Shown in pieces: positions 11,368 through 23,237 of a DNA stretch of 64,000 nt. The notes below the pieces were generated by a model. The model saw nothing but the letters and a program-made list of their open reading frames with translations. It was not told the origin of the DNA and did no database searches. This stretch comes from Oxyura jamaicensis (taxonomy: Eukaryota; Chordata; Aves; Anseriformes; Anatidae): positions 87,593,426 through 87,657,425 of the forward strand of contig NC_048896.1 in NCBI RefSeq assembly GCF_011077185.1, given 5' to 3'. The position numbers and the translations under genes are program-made. Every line of letters begins with the position of its first letter. Positions within the stretch are counted from its first letter, which is position 1.

Positions 11368-14300
11368 GTAAGTAGTTTGTTTTAGATTGTGGTTGGTTTA
11401 AAAGAGGAAGGAGATATTTAAATTATTGCTCTTGCCTACAAAATATTGCAGAAAACAAAGTGCATAATACATTTCAGGCAGAAGAAAACTATAATAATAC
11501 TACTTGTTGGAAATCTAATGTTAAAGAAAGGGGAAGGAAGGAAGGGTTCTGTGCGTTCTACCAAGATGGGATCAAATTCTCCAGGAACAGTTGCAAAATT
11601 CTGCAACTAAACCCAAAAGTTCAGTAATAAAATTAATATTAAACTCATCTTTTCTCTTTCACCTATCTGCAAACAGATACCAACCATCATTTCCAAAATG
11701 TCTAATACCTTGCTCCTTAATTCCTGTGAACATGTACCCTTTATTTAGCTTATTATTAACAATTTTACTGAATCTTATAACATTCTGGTAAAGATACCAT
11801 ATCATAAACTGATAGGAAGGAGTCAAATATGACATTACAAGCATGTGTATGAAGTATATTAAGTTTTACTCTGAATGCTTAATGAACTTCTTGAGAAGTT
11901 ATTCCCAATGCTACGGAAATAGTCTTACTGTCTGTTGAAACTTATTTACTAAATGTTATAAAATTTTGGTGTTGGTATTTTTGGGCTATTGCATTCTACT
12001 CTGGATGCATTAGCTGTCACAGGTTGTGTGAATGTTGAGAGTGTTAGTGCTGGAGGAAACTAATGATAAAAATAGATGTACAGTAGGCTAAATGATGATT
12101 TATTGAAACCTTTCACTTTTTAGAGGTGTTGCTTGTTCAGACACAGGAGTCATATCATGATTCTAGAGCTTCTGGGATACAAATCCAGTGATGTCAAGTG
12201 GACTTGGAATATGGACAGAGCTCACTTGTATAAGCACATACCCAACTGTATAGGCCCTTCTGAGACAAATAAAGCCAGTTTACTTCAAAACACTATCTGT
12301 AAACTGCTGTTGTTCAGAAACTACTTCAAGAATTAATTCCCTATTAGTGTAGGGAATGGAAAGAAAGGTAAACAGCCAGAAGCTATACTCTTGCAGGTTA
12401 TTTTTACTTGTGCTGTCCTGTCGTGTGAGTCAGCATCCTTGTTTCTTTCCGTATTTTCCCTCAGTCTTTTGTTCTTCCTACATCACATCTATTTTTAGTT
12501 TTCATTTTTCAGCTTTCTCATCCTGATTCCCATCTCTGAGTTCAGTATTGAAGTCTTATTTTCCTCTTGCCCTGCTTTGGGCCTAGTTTCATTCCTTGCC
12601 CCAGCCATCTCCAGTGCCTTTTATGCTGATTTCATCCAAGTCCCAGTTTATGCCTCCCTTTAACATGCTGTAATTATTCTCCCCCCTCATTCCTTACCCA
12701 ATTCATTAGTTTCCTGGACTCTCTCACTTGTGTGACTTCTCTGTTTGCCCAGTCAGTACCATTTGTCCTGTGAATCCTATCTTTTTGCCAGATTTTCTCT
12801 GGAGCCTTCTTGCTCTGTCTTTGGTGATAAGTTCCTAACAGTCCTCTGTTCTCCCAGACGGCTCAATGCCAAGTGATGCCCCACAACTTCTGTTTAGCTC
12901 CCTCTATATTTTGCTAACCTTGTCCACCCAGCATGATACTTGGAATGGCGGCTACTTTATTCTGTAGCCTGCAGCTCTGGCTACTCACTCTGTGTAGCCA
13001 GTGTATCCTGTGTAGCATGGAGTGTGTGCTACTTGCTGGTCTGTATATTAGGTCTTGTGTCAAAAGGCTCCACAAAAGTGGTCATAGTCCATGTGCATTG
13101 AAACCTTTGCTGAAACAGGTGCTACACATCATGCTGCTTTTGTAATTACTGCCTTTGCTGATAAGGAATCCTGAAGTCATTGGAAGCCTGTCATTGAGCT
13201 TACTTCCACCTCCAGAACGGATCAAGTAAGCTGGCTGTTGCTGAAAGCACTGCCTTTTACTGGCTCATTTGTTCCAGGATCACTGGGTATGGACAAGGTT
13301 TCTTGCAGTCAGGTTGATGGGTTTTTGTTTTCTGGTATGTGGTAGGAAAACCTGCTTGCAGCGAAGATTACCGTGAAAGTGGAGTAATAGAGTTGAGGAT
13401 TCTCAAGTTTCCAGGGATATGGAAATGATTTTTTCCCTCCTTTTTATGGAAGGGGCTGTAGCAAAAATAGCTCACATGATGAAATGGTGAGCAAGCTACT
13501 TCCATCAATCAAGGTTTTTTCATAGTATGTTGCTTGTGGTAACTATTATTCATGATATGGTGGGGTAGGAGGGTATGTAGAGTTTTTTGTGAGATTGAAG
13601 GTTGGCACTGGAGGGCTGTACAATACAGAGGTCAGAAGAGAAATACCTTGGCATGTAGACCAATGGTGTTCTTTAACCTGTTCCAATCACTCCTCTCAGC
13701 AGACATCAGCTTCCTTTTGTTGTCTGATTCTTTTTGAACACACATGCCTCATTGATGCATTTGTCATGTTCATTTAAACACAACCTCCTCTTTTCGGATT
13801 CCAGTGAGAGAATCTTTTGACAATTCATCTCCCCTCTCCCTTTCTTTCAGTCTTCTAACTTCTAGCCCTGATTTCACTAGACTAGTGCCCACCTAATCCA
13901 TTTTGTTATCTACATGTAAACTGGATTTTGTGTTTTTGAATTATAAGTGCTTTCTTAAAATCTTTATCAACACTAATTTTAACTTGCTACCCATTAAAAT
14001 GCAAGTTTTAAAAGACTTCTGTTGACCAGAAAATTAATGGCTCTTTGTCTATCTAAAGCTCCATGGTGAAAGAACATGCAGAGGTGTTTGCAACAAGAAA
14101 TTAAATGTTTGATATAGCAAAAAGATTAGAATAATAAATACCTAGCCAATCAGACCAATCAATTCATTCTAGTGTAGTATTTTTCTAACTAAAGCCATAT
14201 TTTCACAAGGACAATTATTTGCATGCAATTGAAGATGGTGCAGTTGTCTCAGGCTGGATATTTGTGAAGTGTCATCATTGGAACTAACCAAAAATTGTCC

Positions 14301-15950
14301 TAGCACTTTGATTATACTTACCCCTCTTTTGCTTTAAAAGAACTACTGTCTGCCTGGACAGATTAAAAGCCCTGGAGGACCATACTGTTCTGACATCAGA
14401 CCTGTTTTTAAGAAGATATTCTTGGCAACAACTTCAATCGCAATCTTCCTGGTTTAATCCATAATTCATAGCTTAATGACATCCAGTTTAGTAGTGATAC
14501 CATATCTGGTTACATTCCATATGCTCTTCCAGATAATCTTGTTTTTGTTTTTTACAAAACATTAGATGCTTCATTCAAATTGAAGCATTTTCTTCATTTT
14601 CTGTGCGGTCTTAGAGTAGAGTGTAAATCTGATAACAAGTAGAATGTCCTTGCATTCTCATCACAGAAGGACCAAAGGGAAGATTCTGAATATATCAAGT
14701 GAAAACTGTGAAACTGTGGAATGGGCAACAAAGTTTGGATTTGGATTTCTGAGAGTTTACTCTGCTAAGGAAAACACCTTCTAGCTCAGTTTGAGCGGAG
14801 AAAACAAAACATATTTCTTCTGGAGGATATTTTTTTTCCCCAACTTTAGATATTTCATGAAAGCAGTAAGGTAAGAAGGTTATAGAGTATCTGCAGGTCT
14901 GTAGAGAAAAGAGAGACTTCTGCAGCTCATGGCATAAGATCCTCTCTTTGTGTTCTGCCAGCTCCAGGACAGGGATGCAAATAATAAAAATGAGCACAGA
15001 ATAATTATGATTCCTTCAAAATATATATAGGGTAAATGATAAACCTGGAGATAGCTTACTTACAAGGTGTTCAAGGAACCCTGTCAGTGCTTTTTCAATT
15101 GAGAAGCCTTCCATATGATTTCATGGCCATTTGGTGTCCTGTCAGTCAGGATGAGTCTGTTTACTATTCTTGACAGAAATATGTAATTCACTTGGGAAAC
15201 AGATCTTGAATTTAGTTGGAACCCTGCCTATGTATGCTATTTTAGTAAAAAATGATCTTGGAATACCCTGCTCACCAAGAATCTAGCCAAATCTAGGTCA
15301 GTCCCCAGCTATGCAGTTATTGAGAAGGAAGCAGTGAATGTAATCAGATTATCTTCTAAAGTGGTTAGGATTCTATTGTCCACAAAATTGGCTTCTGCTC
15401 TGAGTCTTCCATCAGATGTACGTTATACTTACGTTGTTAAACATGAAATAGTAAGCTTGAGCATTCTGCATTTCTATCTCCTATAGGTATTTTTTTCCAA
15501 AATATTATTAACAGGAATCTGAAGTCAGTATTGCACTGTCTGGCATAATTGTCTTGCACTCTGGGTTTCTGGACTTCCTCAAAATTCCATAGTCTTGTGG
15601 GGCTTAATGAAGATTTTCCCTGACTTCTCTCAGGATGGTTTTTCCTTCCAGGGATTTTTTTCTTATTGTTCTTGGTGTTTTTGTTTTGTTTTGTTTGTTT
15701 GTTTTTTTTTTTCTTCCTTTTCTTCCTCACACATCTTCCCCTCTAGATCCTTTACCATCTCTGTTGCCGTGAACAGATGAGCTTCCATGTAATTACAGGT
15801 AATGAATCCACAGTAGTTGCAACCTAAAAAGAAATCCTGGAATCATTATTGATAGTTTTCTGTTGGTTCAACGTGTTGCAGCAGCTGCAACAACAACAAC
15901 AAAACAAAATATAGGTACTGTAAGGAAAACTATTGAGAGCAAGAAAAGGG

Positions 15951-15988
15951 TCTTTTTTTTTTCTTTTTTTTTTCTTTTTTTTTTTTTC
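15951..15988 (+). repeat. T-rich pyrimidine tract
   Basis: Almost pure T with single C interruptions every 8-13 bases. It lies just before the old CR1-type remnant. Confidence 0.9.
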
Positions 15989-16004
15989 TGGAGTAACTCT
16001 TGGT

Positions 16005-16310
16005 GTACCCACATCTTGAAGACTGCAGTTTTGGTCTCTGCATTTCAAGAAAGGCATAGTGGGCTTATAAAAGGTACAGAGAAGGGTGGCTGAAATTGCC
16101 CTTCAGAAGATAAAACAGCTTCTTTAGAAGGAGAATGTGAAAAAACTGGGGTTCTTTAAGTGGGAGATGGAAAGACTGGAGGGCACCCACTAGCAGTTTT
16201 TGAAGATATTACGGAGGTAGTAGAGAAAGCCAATGCAATGGTACTACTCAGCAAATACTGCAGTATTATAGCCAAGAGTCATTTGATGAAATTAGCAGAA
16301 GAGGTTAAAA
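16005..16310 (+). mobile_element. Ancient CR1-type LINE 3' remnant, sense
   Basis: The run of phrases 'tttggtctctgcatttcaagaaagg', 'ggtacagagaagggtggctga', 'actggggttctttaagtgggagatgg' and 'agagtcatttgatgaaattagcagaagagg' follows the order of the ORF2-end region in old amniote CR1/L3 elements (start of the cell-line 'QRRVAE' tract, then 'LGLF', then 'HQMKLAE'). It is heavily mutated with no open frame. The boundaries are approximate. Confidence 0.6.
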
Positions 16311-16545
16311 AATGATATATACATTTATTTATTATATATATATATTTAATGCAGTTAGTAATTAAGTCTGTATTCTGTAGATACTCAAGAAAATGGTAAA
16401 CTTATTTTTGAAGGAGTCAAAATCTGCACTGTCCCTTAGAGATGTTAGTCTAACTTTTTCATGAAAAAAATCAAAGTCTGTGGATTAAAGAAATTCTAGA
16501 AAGCCAATTGTTCTACACCTACGGTGTGTGAAAATAATTGATGTA

Positions 16546-16583
16546 TCATAGAATGGTTTGGGTTGAAAAGGACCGTAAAGCTT
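16546..16583 (-). mobile_element. CR1 3' tail fragment, antisense
   Basis: About 38 bases matching the CR1 tail (TCATAGAATGGTTTGGGTTG, then AAAAGGACCGTAAAG). It is an extremely 5'-truncated insertion or a decayed copy. Confidence 0.75.
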
Positions 16584-17360
16584 ACCCAGTATATACCAGA
16601 CAAGTATAAACTGCAGTCGTCTAGAATGCTCTCCTAGGTTCTATGGTTTGTGGCCCAGGAATTTTATGAGACCGTGCTTTTTGTACTTAATAGCTTGCAT
16701 GAGCATTTATTCCATAATTTTGATTATTCAGTCATTATCAAAGATGCATGCTGTGGGAAATAAAATCTACATCTGCAGCATTTTTCATACCTTCATCTTT
16801 CTTGACAGGAAGTTAGCGATGAAAATAGGCTCTTTGTTTATATTTTGTGTTCTAGCTTGATAAATTTACGTGGTTGATGTTACTTTTACTTTTAGTCTTT
16901 GTGTTCTTGGAGCTTTTGTTTGTATTTCCAGTCTGGATATTCACATCAATATGATCTTCTAGTCAACTAAACAAGGTAGTACGTGTGAAACTTCCCTGGA
17001 ACAGAAGGAAGTGAATAATTCAGATACAGAAGAAGCGCGGTACAGATAGAGAAAGAAATATGCAAAGTACTTTTCCTCATTTTACAAGTAGTAGTAGAAT
17101 TCTGACTTCAACATCAAAGGCAGTGTGTAGTGATACTATTTCTCAGTACTTGGTCTTTGCAAAATGTAAATAAAGGAGCAGGTAAAATCTAAATGAACAG
17201 TACTCCTGTGTTCATGATTTTTTTCCCAAAGGTCGAAAAACATTACTTAAGTTTTAAATACAACAGGAGACAAATACAAAAATATATTTAAATAGTTTAA
17301 TCCCATTTAAAAATATGTCTGAATATTTTAATCTTAAAAGTCTTTATTTTTTTTTATCAG

Positions 17361-17429
17361 TACCAAAATTTAGGTGTAAACTTGGAGAAGCTTTATAAAG
17401 TAATGGCAGACCTTACTCATGACTTACAG
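17361..17429 (+). CDS. POLN: POLN exon: linker between exonuclease-like and thumb regions
   Basis: 69 nt, phase 0 to phase 0, acceptor TTTTTATCAG and donor CAG|GTAAGA. It encodes YQNLGVNLEKLYKVMADLT and ends in HDLQ, aligning with the human NQNVRENLKTLYRLTMDL helix. Being 23 codons and phase-symmetric, it could be skipped without frameshift. Confidence 0.92.
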
Positions 17430-18910
17430 GTAAGATTTGAAAAGTAGTTACTTAACTAAAACTTCTCAGGTATTATAAATTAAAGACAGCTAGTGACATG
17501 CATCTAATTCAGATCAGAATCTCTGTATGAGTAAAACAGCAGTCTTCAACCCTTGCCAATTTCCAATGCTGATCAGCATTTAAAATTGTCCATCAGATTT
17601 GCCATTGTTTTTCAGAATAATGAAGTGTCTTACTCTGAAAGTGTATCTTGAAGAAACTTCCTATGCAACAGTTAACTTAAATATTTAAACAAAGATTGTA
17701 AGAACAGGAAAAATTCAGAATGTTGTGATTTTTCATTTTCCATTTTAAAGCTATATGAAACTATCTAAAAGTATTAAGAGTTGAAACAATTTAGTTGTTT
17801 TTCTTGGTAGGCACGTTTAGAGAGTGTCTTCTTTGGGTACAAAAACTCTAAGCATGTCTATCATCTCTGTAGGTTAGCCCTTAGTGAAGTTCAGAATGCA
17901 TCCCAAGAATTCTTTTATTTTTGTAGGGGTTCTGTTCTGTTTTGTTTTCTGCTTGTGATCATATGTCTGGAAATGTTCCAGACTTCAGGGATATGCTCAC
18001 GTTCTGGTGAAAGGTACATAGAATCACAGAATGGTTTGGGTTGGAAGGGACCTTAAAGCCCATCCAGTTCCAGCCCCCTGCCATGGACAAGGAAGCCTCC
18101 CACTAGACCAGGTTGTCCAAAGCCCCATCCAGCCTGGCACTGCCAGAGCTGGGGCATCCACAGCTTCTCTTAGCAACCTGTGCCAGTGCATCACCACCCC
18201 CTGAGTAAAGAATTTCTTCTAAATATCTCATCTAAACCATCCCTATCCAAGGGATGATAGGGGCTTTCCTTGAAACTGATGTGAAATATATTGTAGGGGA
18301 TGAGACAATTAGTTGAACCAGGTTAGTCTGGATTTTTAAGTGGCCCAGCAATCCTTCAAACTGTGAAAGAAGGCAATGGAGAAACATCTAAGGCACAGAA
18401 ACACTGATCACCAGCCTATGGGGGAGATTTATACAAATACTGCTGTCTAATTGCTTCAGTGGCTAGAGAAAAAAGACTTCCTGTTGTTTGTAACTGAATT
18501 GGGTACATAACCCCATTATCTTGCATCTTCTTCCTAATGAAAACAAATTTGTGAATTCTGAGAAGTTGCTTAATTGCTCAAGTAAATAAAGGGATAACTG
18601 TATGTTATATTATAATGGATCTTACTCTAAAAATAAACAGTTTAGAAAAAACGAGGTCTGTATTTCTTTTTTACTCTTCCTGTACTTTTCCCTACAAAAT
18701 GATGTGATAACTGAATATAGCTTTTAGATACTATAATTCACACTAAGTAGAATTTCATTCCACAGACAGCCTTGTCATATGAAAAGGGATTATATAGAAA
18801 ATTAAATACTGCTTACTGAAAAATGGATCTGCATAATGATATTATTATATGTTTGATTTTGTTAATTAAAGTTGGCTGATACTGATGTCTATTTGTATCT
18901 TGCTTTACAG
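17430..18910 (+). other. POLN intron, 1.5 kb
   Basis: Contains one antisense CR1 3' fragment (18018-18250). The rest is AT-rich with no recognisable feature. Confidence 0.8.
18018..18250 (-). mobile_element. CR1 LINE 3' fragment, antisense
   Basis: About 230 bp starting with the intact antisense CR1 tail (ATAGAATCACAGAATGG...) and running through CCCCATCCAGCCTGGCACTG and CATCCACAGCTTCTCTTAGC. It is 5'-truncated. Its first about 42 bases recur exactly in the next intron. Confidence 0.93.
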
Positions 18911-18971
18911 GTTCAAGGTTTGTGGAAATTATTTTGCACATTAGAACTTCCACTGATCAAAATTCTGGCAG
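18911..18971 (+). CDS. POLN: POLN exon: start of the polymerase thumb (LELPLI)
   Basis: 61 nt, entering phase 0, leaving phase 1 (GCA G|GTATGA). It encodes VQGLWKLFCTLELPLIKILA. The E-x-P-L-I/V-x-I-L-A motif is the conserved entry to the family A polymerase domain (E. coli Pol I: EMPLVPVLS). Its length is not a multiple of three, so loss would shift the frame. It is flanked on both sides by identical CR1 tail sequence. Confidence 0.95.
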
Positions 18972-19224
18972 GTATGAAAACTTAGCTCAAAATACAACTC
19001 TTCACCTTTTTCACACAGCTGCTTACTATGCTGACGTAGGATGTTATCATAGAATCACAGAATGGTTTGGGTTGGAAGGGACCTTAAAGATATAACTCAG
19101 AATACTACATGTTACCTTATCCTTGTAACACCTACGTGAGTTAGAGTTCCCATTTTACAGTCTGAATTATGCAAGATCACAATTGTCAATTGTAAGTGTA
19201 CTCTGTATTTAATTGTGTTTACAG
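18972..19224 (+). other. POLN intron, 253 bp, with a tiny CR1 tail
   Basis: Short intron; nearly a fifth of it is the CR1 tail at 19047-19092. Acceptor GTTTACAG. Confidence 0.85.
19047..19092 (-). mobile_element. CR1 3' tail fragment (46 bp), antisense
   Basis: An isolated, almost perfect CR1 3' tail beginning TCATAGAATCACAGAATGG and ending shortly after CCTTAAAGAT. No internal CR1 sequence follows, so this is either a very short insertion or a copy made by local duplication of the tail at 18017. Confidence 0.9.
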
Positions 19225-19289
19225 TGATGGAAACACACAAAATACATGTGAACAAACAAGAACTGAAAAAAACATCAGAGATTCTGGGG
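19225..19289 (+). CDS. POLN: POLN exon: thumb helix
   Basis: 65 nt, entering phase 1 and leaving phase 0 (GGG|GTAAAC). It encodes (V)METHKIHVNKQELKKTSEIL-G, matching the human AVMESHAIQVNKEEMEKTSALLG tract. Equivalent residues in bacterial Pol I begin the thumb (ERNGVKID). The borders are canonical. Confidence 0.94.
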
Positions 19290-20034
19290 GTAAACTTTGT
19301 CTTTATTTTTTTCTTTTGAAAATTATATAACATTTTTCTGCTTTTACACAGAATAACAGTGAAAAAGAGGAGGAATTTTTTGTTTGTTTGTTTTATCACA
19401 TTTTATGTTACGTTTATTTAGTCAAGCAAAAGAGATATTTGCTTCATTAGCTTTGCCCCTGAACTGAGAATGCATTGCAAAATGCACAGATCCTTTTGGG
19501 TTATGGGTTGAATGAAAGTTATAATGAATGTTTTTGAACCTACAGTTGTCAGTAACCATCTTTCTGAGAAATGATACACATTTCTGTCTCTCTTTACAAA
19601 TAAAACACTCCACAAATTATGTGTTCTGAGAGTTCCAAGTTTTCCACTTTCCAATTGGTAAAAATAGCTACAAGAGAATCCTTTTTGTAGCATTAATTCT
19701 GAATAGGTAATCATAGTGGTCTGACAGTTTGTAAGTGTACCAGAATAATTTGCACAGCTCTGTTTCTCACAGACCTTTGTAGTCTTCACTAATTTAAATA
19801 AATTTCCAATGACTTTTGGTAGTTTTTACTACATTAACCCCTTCTCAGATCACAAAGAATTGTAGATTAAAAATATGTAAGCAATCCACTGTAGCAGATA
19901 GCCAACAATGCTTACACATTATGAAGTATCCCATTTGTAAGTAGCAGTTCAATATACTCATTAATCTAGGAAGCAGCAGAATATTGAAGAAAATAATAAT
20001 TGAAACAGAATAATTCTGATGTACTCATTTGTAG
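19290..20034 (+). other. POLN intron, 745 bp
   Basis: No repeat or other feature recognised. A reverse-strand open frame near 19418-19789 has no family resemblance. Confidence 0.8.
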
Positions 20035-20118
20035 CTGAGACTCAAAGAGCTTGAACAAGAAGCCCATCAGATTGCTGGAGAACGATTCCTTTTGACCAGT
20101 AGTAGTCAGCTTAGAGAG
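20035..20118 (+). CDS. POLN: POLN exon: thumb, LKELEQEAHQIAGERF
   Basis: 84 nt, phase 0 to 0, acceptor CATTTGTAG, donor GAG|GTAATA. It encodes LRLKELEQEAHQIAGERFLL then TSSSQLRE. The E-x-x-A-x-x-x-A-G-E-x-F-L-x-x-S-x-x-Q-L-R-E pattern is the conserved thumb motif leading to the 'QL..iLF' helix. It is nearly identical to the human sequence and phase-symmetric. Confidence 0.95.
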
Positions 20119-20534
20119 GTAATATTCATACTGCTGTTATTACCTAAGCTATCGGTTCTGTAAATTTTTATGGATACAGAAGAATTATAAAGCATATACA
20201 TTTGTTTTTACAACTTCAGATTCTTTTCTAAATACTTATCTTTTCTGATTATAATGGAGGGCTTGAATTTTCTCATAAATCTGACAGTTTTGGCTAATCT
20301 GTATTTGACTGAATTTAAAGAAATAAAGCATTTTAATTTAGTGAATACAGTAATGTTACATATGCGTCAAAAGTAGAGATTTTATCTTTTAAATTATGTG
20401 TTGATTCTCTTCCCTACAGTATACTGTTTTCCTTGAAATCTGTTTTGTAGACTGAAGTTCAGGCACGAAATTTTCCATTCTTTTTCAGCACTTGAAACAC
20501 TGAAACAGTTTTCTTACATGTTTTGTTAATGTAG
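20119..20534 (+). other. POLN intron, 416 bp
   Basis: No repeat or other feature seen. Acceptor TTAATGTAG. Confidence 0.85.
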
Positions 20535-20624
20535 GTACTATTTGAAAAGTTAAAACTGCATACACTGTGTGAGAAAATTCCAAGAACTGAAAGGCAACAA
20601 GTGGCATCCACCTCGGAAGTCGTG
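20535..20624 (+). CDS. POLN: POLN exon: thumb, LFEKLKLH...TSEVV
   Basis: 90 nt, phase 0 to 0, donor GTG|GTGAGA. It encodes VLFEKLKLHTLCEKIPRTER then QQVASTSEVV. In family A enzymes the L-F-x-K-L-x-L...T-S/T-x-x-V-L stretch forms the thumb tip that contacts the DNA minor groove. Human POLN reads LFGKLKLHLL...YPSTSEAVL. Confidence 0.95.
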
Positions 20625-23180
20625 GTGAGACAGGGAAAAGTTTTTTTTTTAATTATCTTCATAATTTAGAAAAACTTCCAAGTTATGTTTCAGTGAAACT
20701 GACACTTGTCTAAAGTTTCCCTAACAATCTTGGTTTATTTTTTAAGTCACATTAATCACACTTCATTTATTTGTGCCAGAAATGAAAGGGATGGGGGCTG
20801 TCCTCTTAGTACTTACCAGGAATGGAAAGGATAGAGGAGAATACTACTGTCATTGACATTTGTCAAGCTTCAGGTAGAAAAACAACTCTATAGTGAATAC
20901 ACCTTTGTCAGAAAAGAAGGAAATAATCTGTAATTTTCTGACCTGAAATTCTTGGTATTTCCTAACACTTTGTAGTGACTCTGCAGGGATCTAATGCCAA
21001 ATCTCCTCTTACCTATGGACCTTACCTTCTTATAAGTCAGTGTGGAGCTGGCAATAAACTAGTCTAGAGTTGTTTACCTTTTAGGATTTCTCCCTTGCTC
21101 TGAAACAAGAATGAAAAGTGTGTATGTTTTTTATCTATTTGTGCTATTTCGATTTTTTTTCCAGAACAATCTGTGAATAGGTTTACAGGTGTTCTGCTTG
21201 GAGATAGCATCCCGCCTTCTCTCCCTCACAGACTGAACACCTTCTAAAGAGGAATCTGATGCCTCTGCAGCCTTCTTTCTCTTCAAGTTGCTCTCCCTGA
21301 AAAACAGAGCACCTACCAAAGCTGAACTTCAGCTATAACCAGGGTTACAGCCTTTAGTACCAGCATGTGTGTATGACCATCTTCCTCAGAGGAGGAAGAC
21401 TTTCTCACTAATCAGATTTTGATAGCTAAGTATGACTGGTTGTTGAAACAGACCGGTGGTGAGAGAAAATGTAAAACCTGCTGGGGAAGAAAGAGCAACC
21501 CAGGCTTTCTCTTGTGTTCAGTAAATACAGTTATATTTGGAGTTGTATCTGCAGGATCTCAATAGAAGCCTGTTCCCTTAGAGCAATAATGACCAGTTTA
21601 GATACTTTCACTCACCTTTACAAGAGATCAAATGTGTTTTCAGATACGGTGTAGTGAATACTGCACATATGAAACTTCTCCATATTTTTTTTCTGTTAGT
21701 GTTGGAGCAGATCATTTTCAGCAATGCACATGTTCAATGTGTGATCCCACAGAAAGACAGAAACTTGCCAAAATAATTTGCCTATAAATGATAAAGGCAA
21801 GATCAAACTGTAGATTTCTTGGTAACTTCAGAGGCAAATATGGATGCCCCTTCCTTTTGTTAAAATAATCACAGAATCATAACCCCGTGTAGCTGCAATT
21901 GTATTGCTCTAGTTTATATGGGAGTCAAACTGAAAATATACAACTCATGGCTGAAAATGAGCACTTTTGGGGAAAACAGAAATATAGTATTTGTTTCTCA
22001 ACTGTGAGAGAGGAAATTCAACTCTCGGGCTGACTGTCTGAACTACCAGATGCTATCTCTGGGTTAATGTCAGCAGCATAACCACAAAAATTGCACACTA
22101 TTGATGGAAAAGGAGGCTTCATAGATCAGGTATGTAATCTTGGTGAGTGACAGGGAAGACCTGAGAGATACAAAGGATCAGTGAAATAAAACACGTCTTT
22201 GTGTGAGAACATAAGATTTCTTGCAGTCTATCAAAGCAATGCTTTTTTTTTTTAGTCCGGTGCTTTTTCCTACAATTGTTGATATTAGGTTAATTAAAGA
22301 AATGTAATCTGAAACATTATTAACAGTTAAATAATAGTTAAGTAATATATTGTCTATTCCTGATAGTATGAAAAAAACTTACAGTTTTTAATCACCATTC
22401 TGGTATAATTGCATCAGTTTTCCACCCTGAGCTGTGTAGTTCCAGATATTTTTGTTGTAATTCTAAATATCCAAGCTCATTTGACTATTTTTATTAACAA
22501 AATTTTATGTCAATTTACACTCAAAGTTATCATAAATTTGCTTAATTTTATTGGTTTTGAATTTGACAATTTCAACTTTTTTTTTTTTTAAATTGAAAGT
22601 CTCCTGGAATTTGTATTATTGGATGAACGGAATAAATTCTCCTTTTGCATTTTGTGTGTGTGTATACATACATGATTATGTATACATATATATCTACATA
22701 CATGTGTATATATGTATAAATATGTATTATTTTGTGTACTTTTTCATGTTATCTCTTACTTAGATGCTGTCTAGCACAAAAATGAAACAAAGGGCCATAT
22801 TCACACGTACACACCCTATGCCCTATATGTTTTCTATGTTCTGTGGAACAGCTTTTGTCTGCAGATCTTTTTGTCCCTGTCTAGAATGGGAAAGGAAATG
22901 AAATGCAAAGGGATAATCTCCAGCCCTCCTGCTGAAGGCAGGAAAGAATGAAGGCTCCCCTGGGCTTGGGCTGAGTTTGCTTGAAGGACATTATTCTTAG
23001 CCAGTTTTTCATCCTCTCAGCTTGGTGAAAGAATGTCTTCCACCAGAACTTATGCTGTATTTTACTTACTGACAGTTAAATGTGAAGTATCAATCAGTGT
23101 TTTAATGGTGAGGTTAAGATGGCTAAATAATACCCCTTAACAGAAAAATGTACCAGTAATTCAAATTCTTTATTTTGCAG
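20625..23180 (+). other. POLN intron, 2.6 kb
   Basis: Contains a T run at about 22241-22253 and a mixed TG/TA/TACA repeat (22651-22730). No exon, retroelement or other gene recognised. Confidence 0.75.
22651..22730 (+). repeat. TG/TA/ATGTATA-type low-complexity repeat
   Basis: A short TG run passes into imperfect TATACATA-type repeats, some arranged as inverted copies (TACATACATG / CATGTGTATA). Confidence 0.8.
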
Positions 23181-23237
23181 CTGAGTAAGTTGCAAGATCT
23201 TCATCCTTTGCCTAAGATAATGTTAGAATACCGGCAG
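23181..23237 (+). CDS. POLN: POLN exon: LHPLPKIMLEYRQ
   Basis: 57 nt, phase 0 to 0, acceptor TATTTTGCAG, donor CAG|GTGAGA. It encodes LSKLQDLHPLPKIMLEYRQ, the conserved thumb-to-palm helix (E. coli: HPLPKVILEYRGLAKLKSTY). The HPLP.I.LEYR core is fully retained. Confidence 0.96.

Larger units (their letters stand above)
11368..17360 (+). other. POLN intron, 6.0 kb
   Basis: Holds a pyrimidine-rich unique stretch around 12410-12920, a (CAA)n stretch near 15887-15906, T/C-rich tracts at 15670-15720 and 15951-15988, an old sense CR1-type remnant (16005-16310), a (TA)n near 16330-16346 and a short CR1 tail (16546-16583). No exon or other gene recognised. Confidence 0.75.

Noticed and set aside
15437..15730. 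Lys-rich reverse-strand open frame
   Set aside because: Its N-terminal poly-Lys/Asn part is just translation of a T-rich low-complexity tract.
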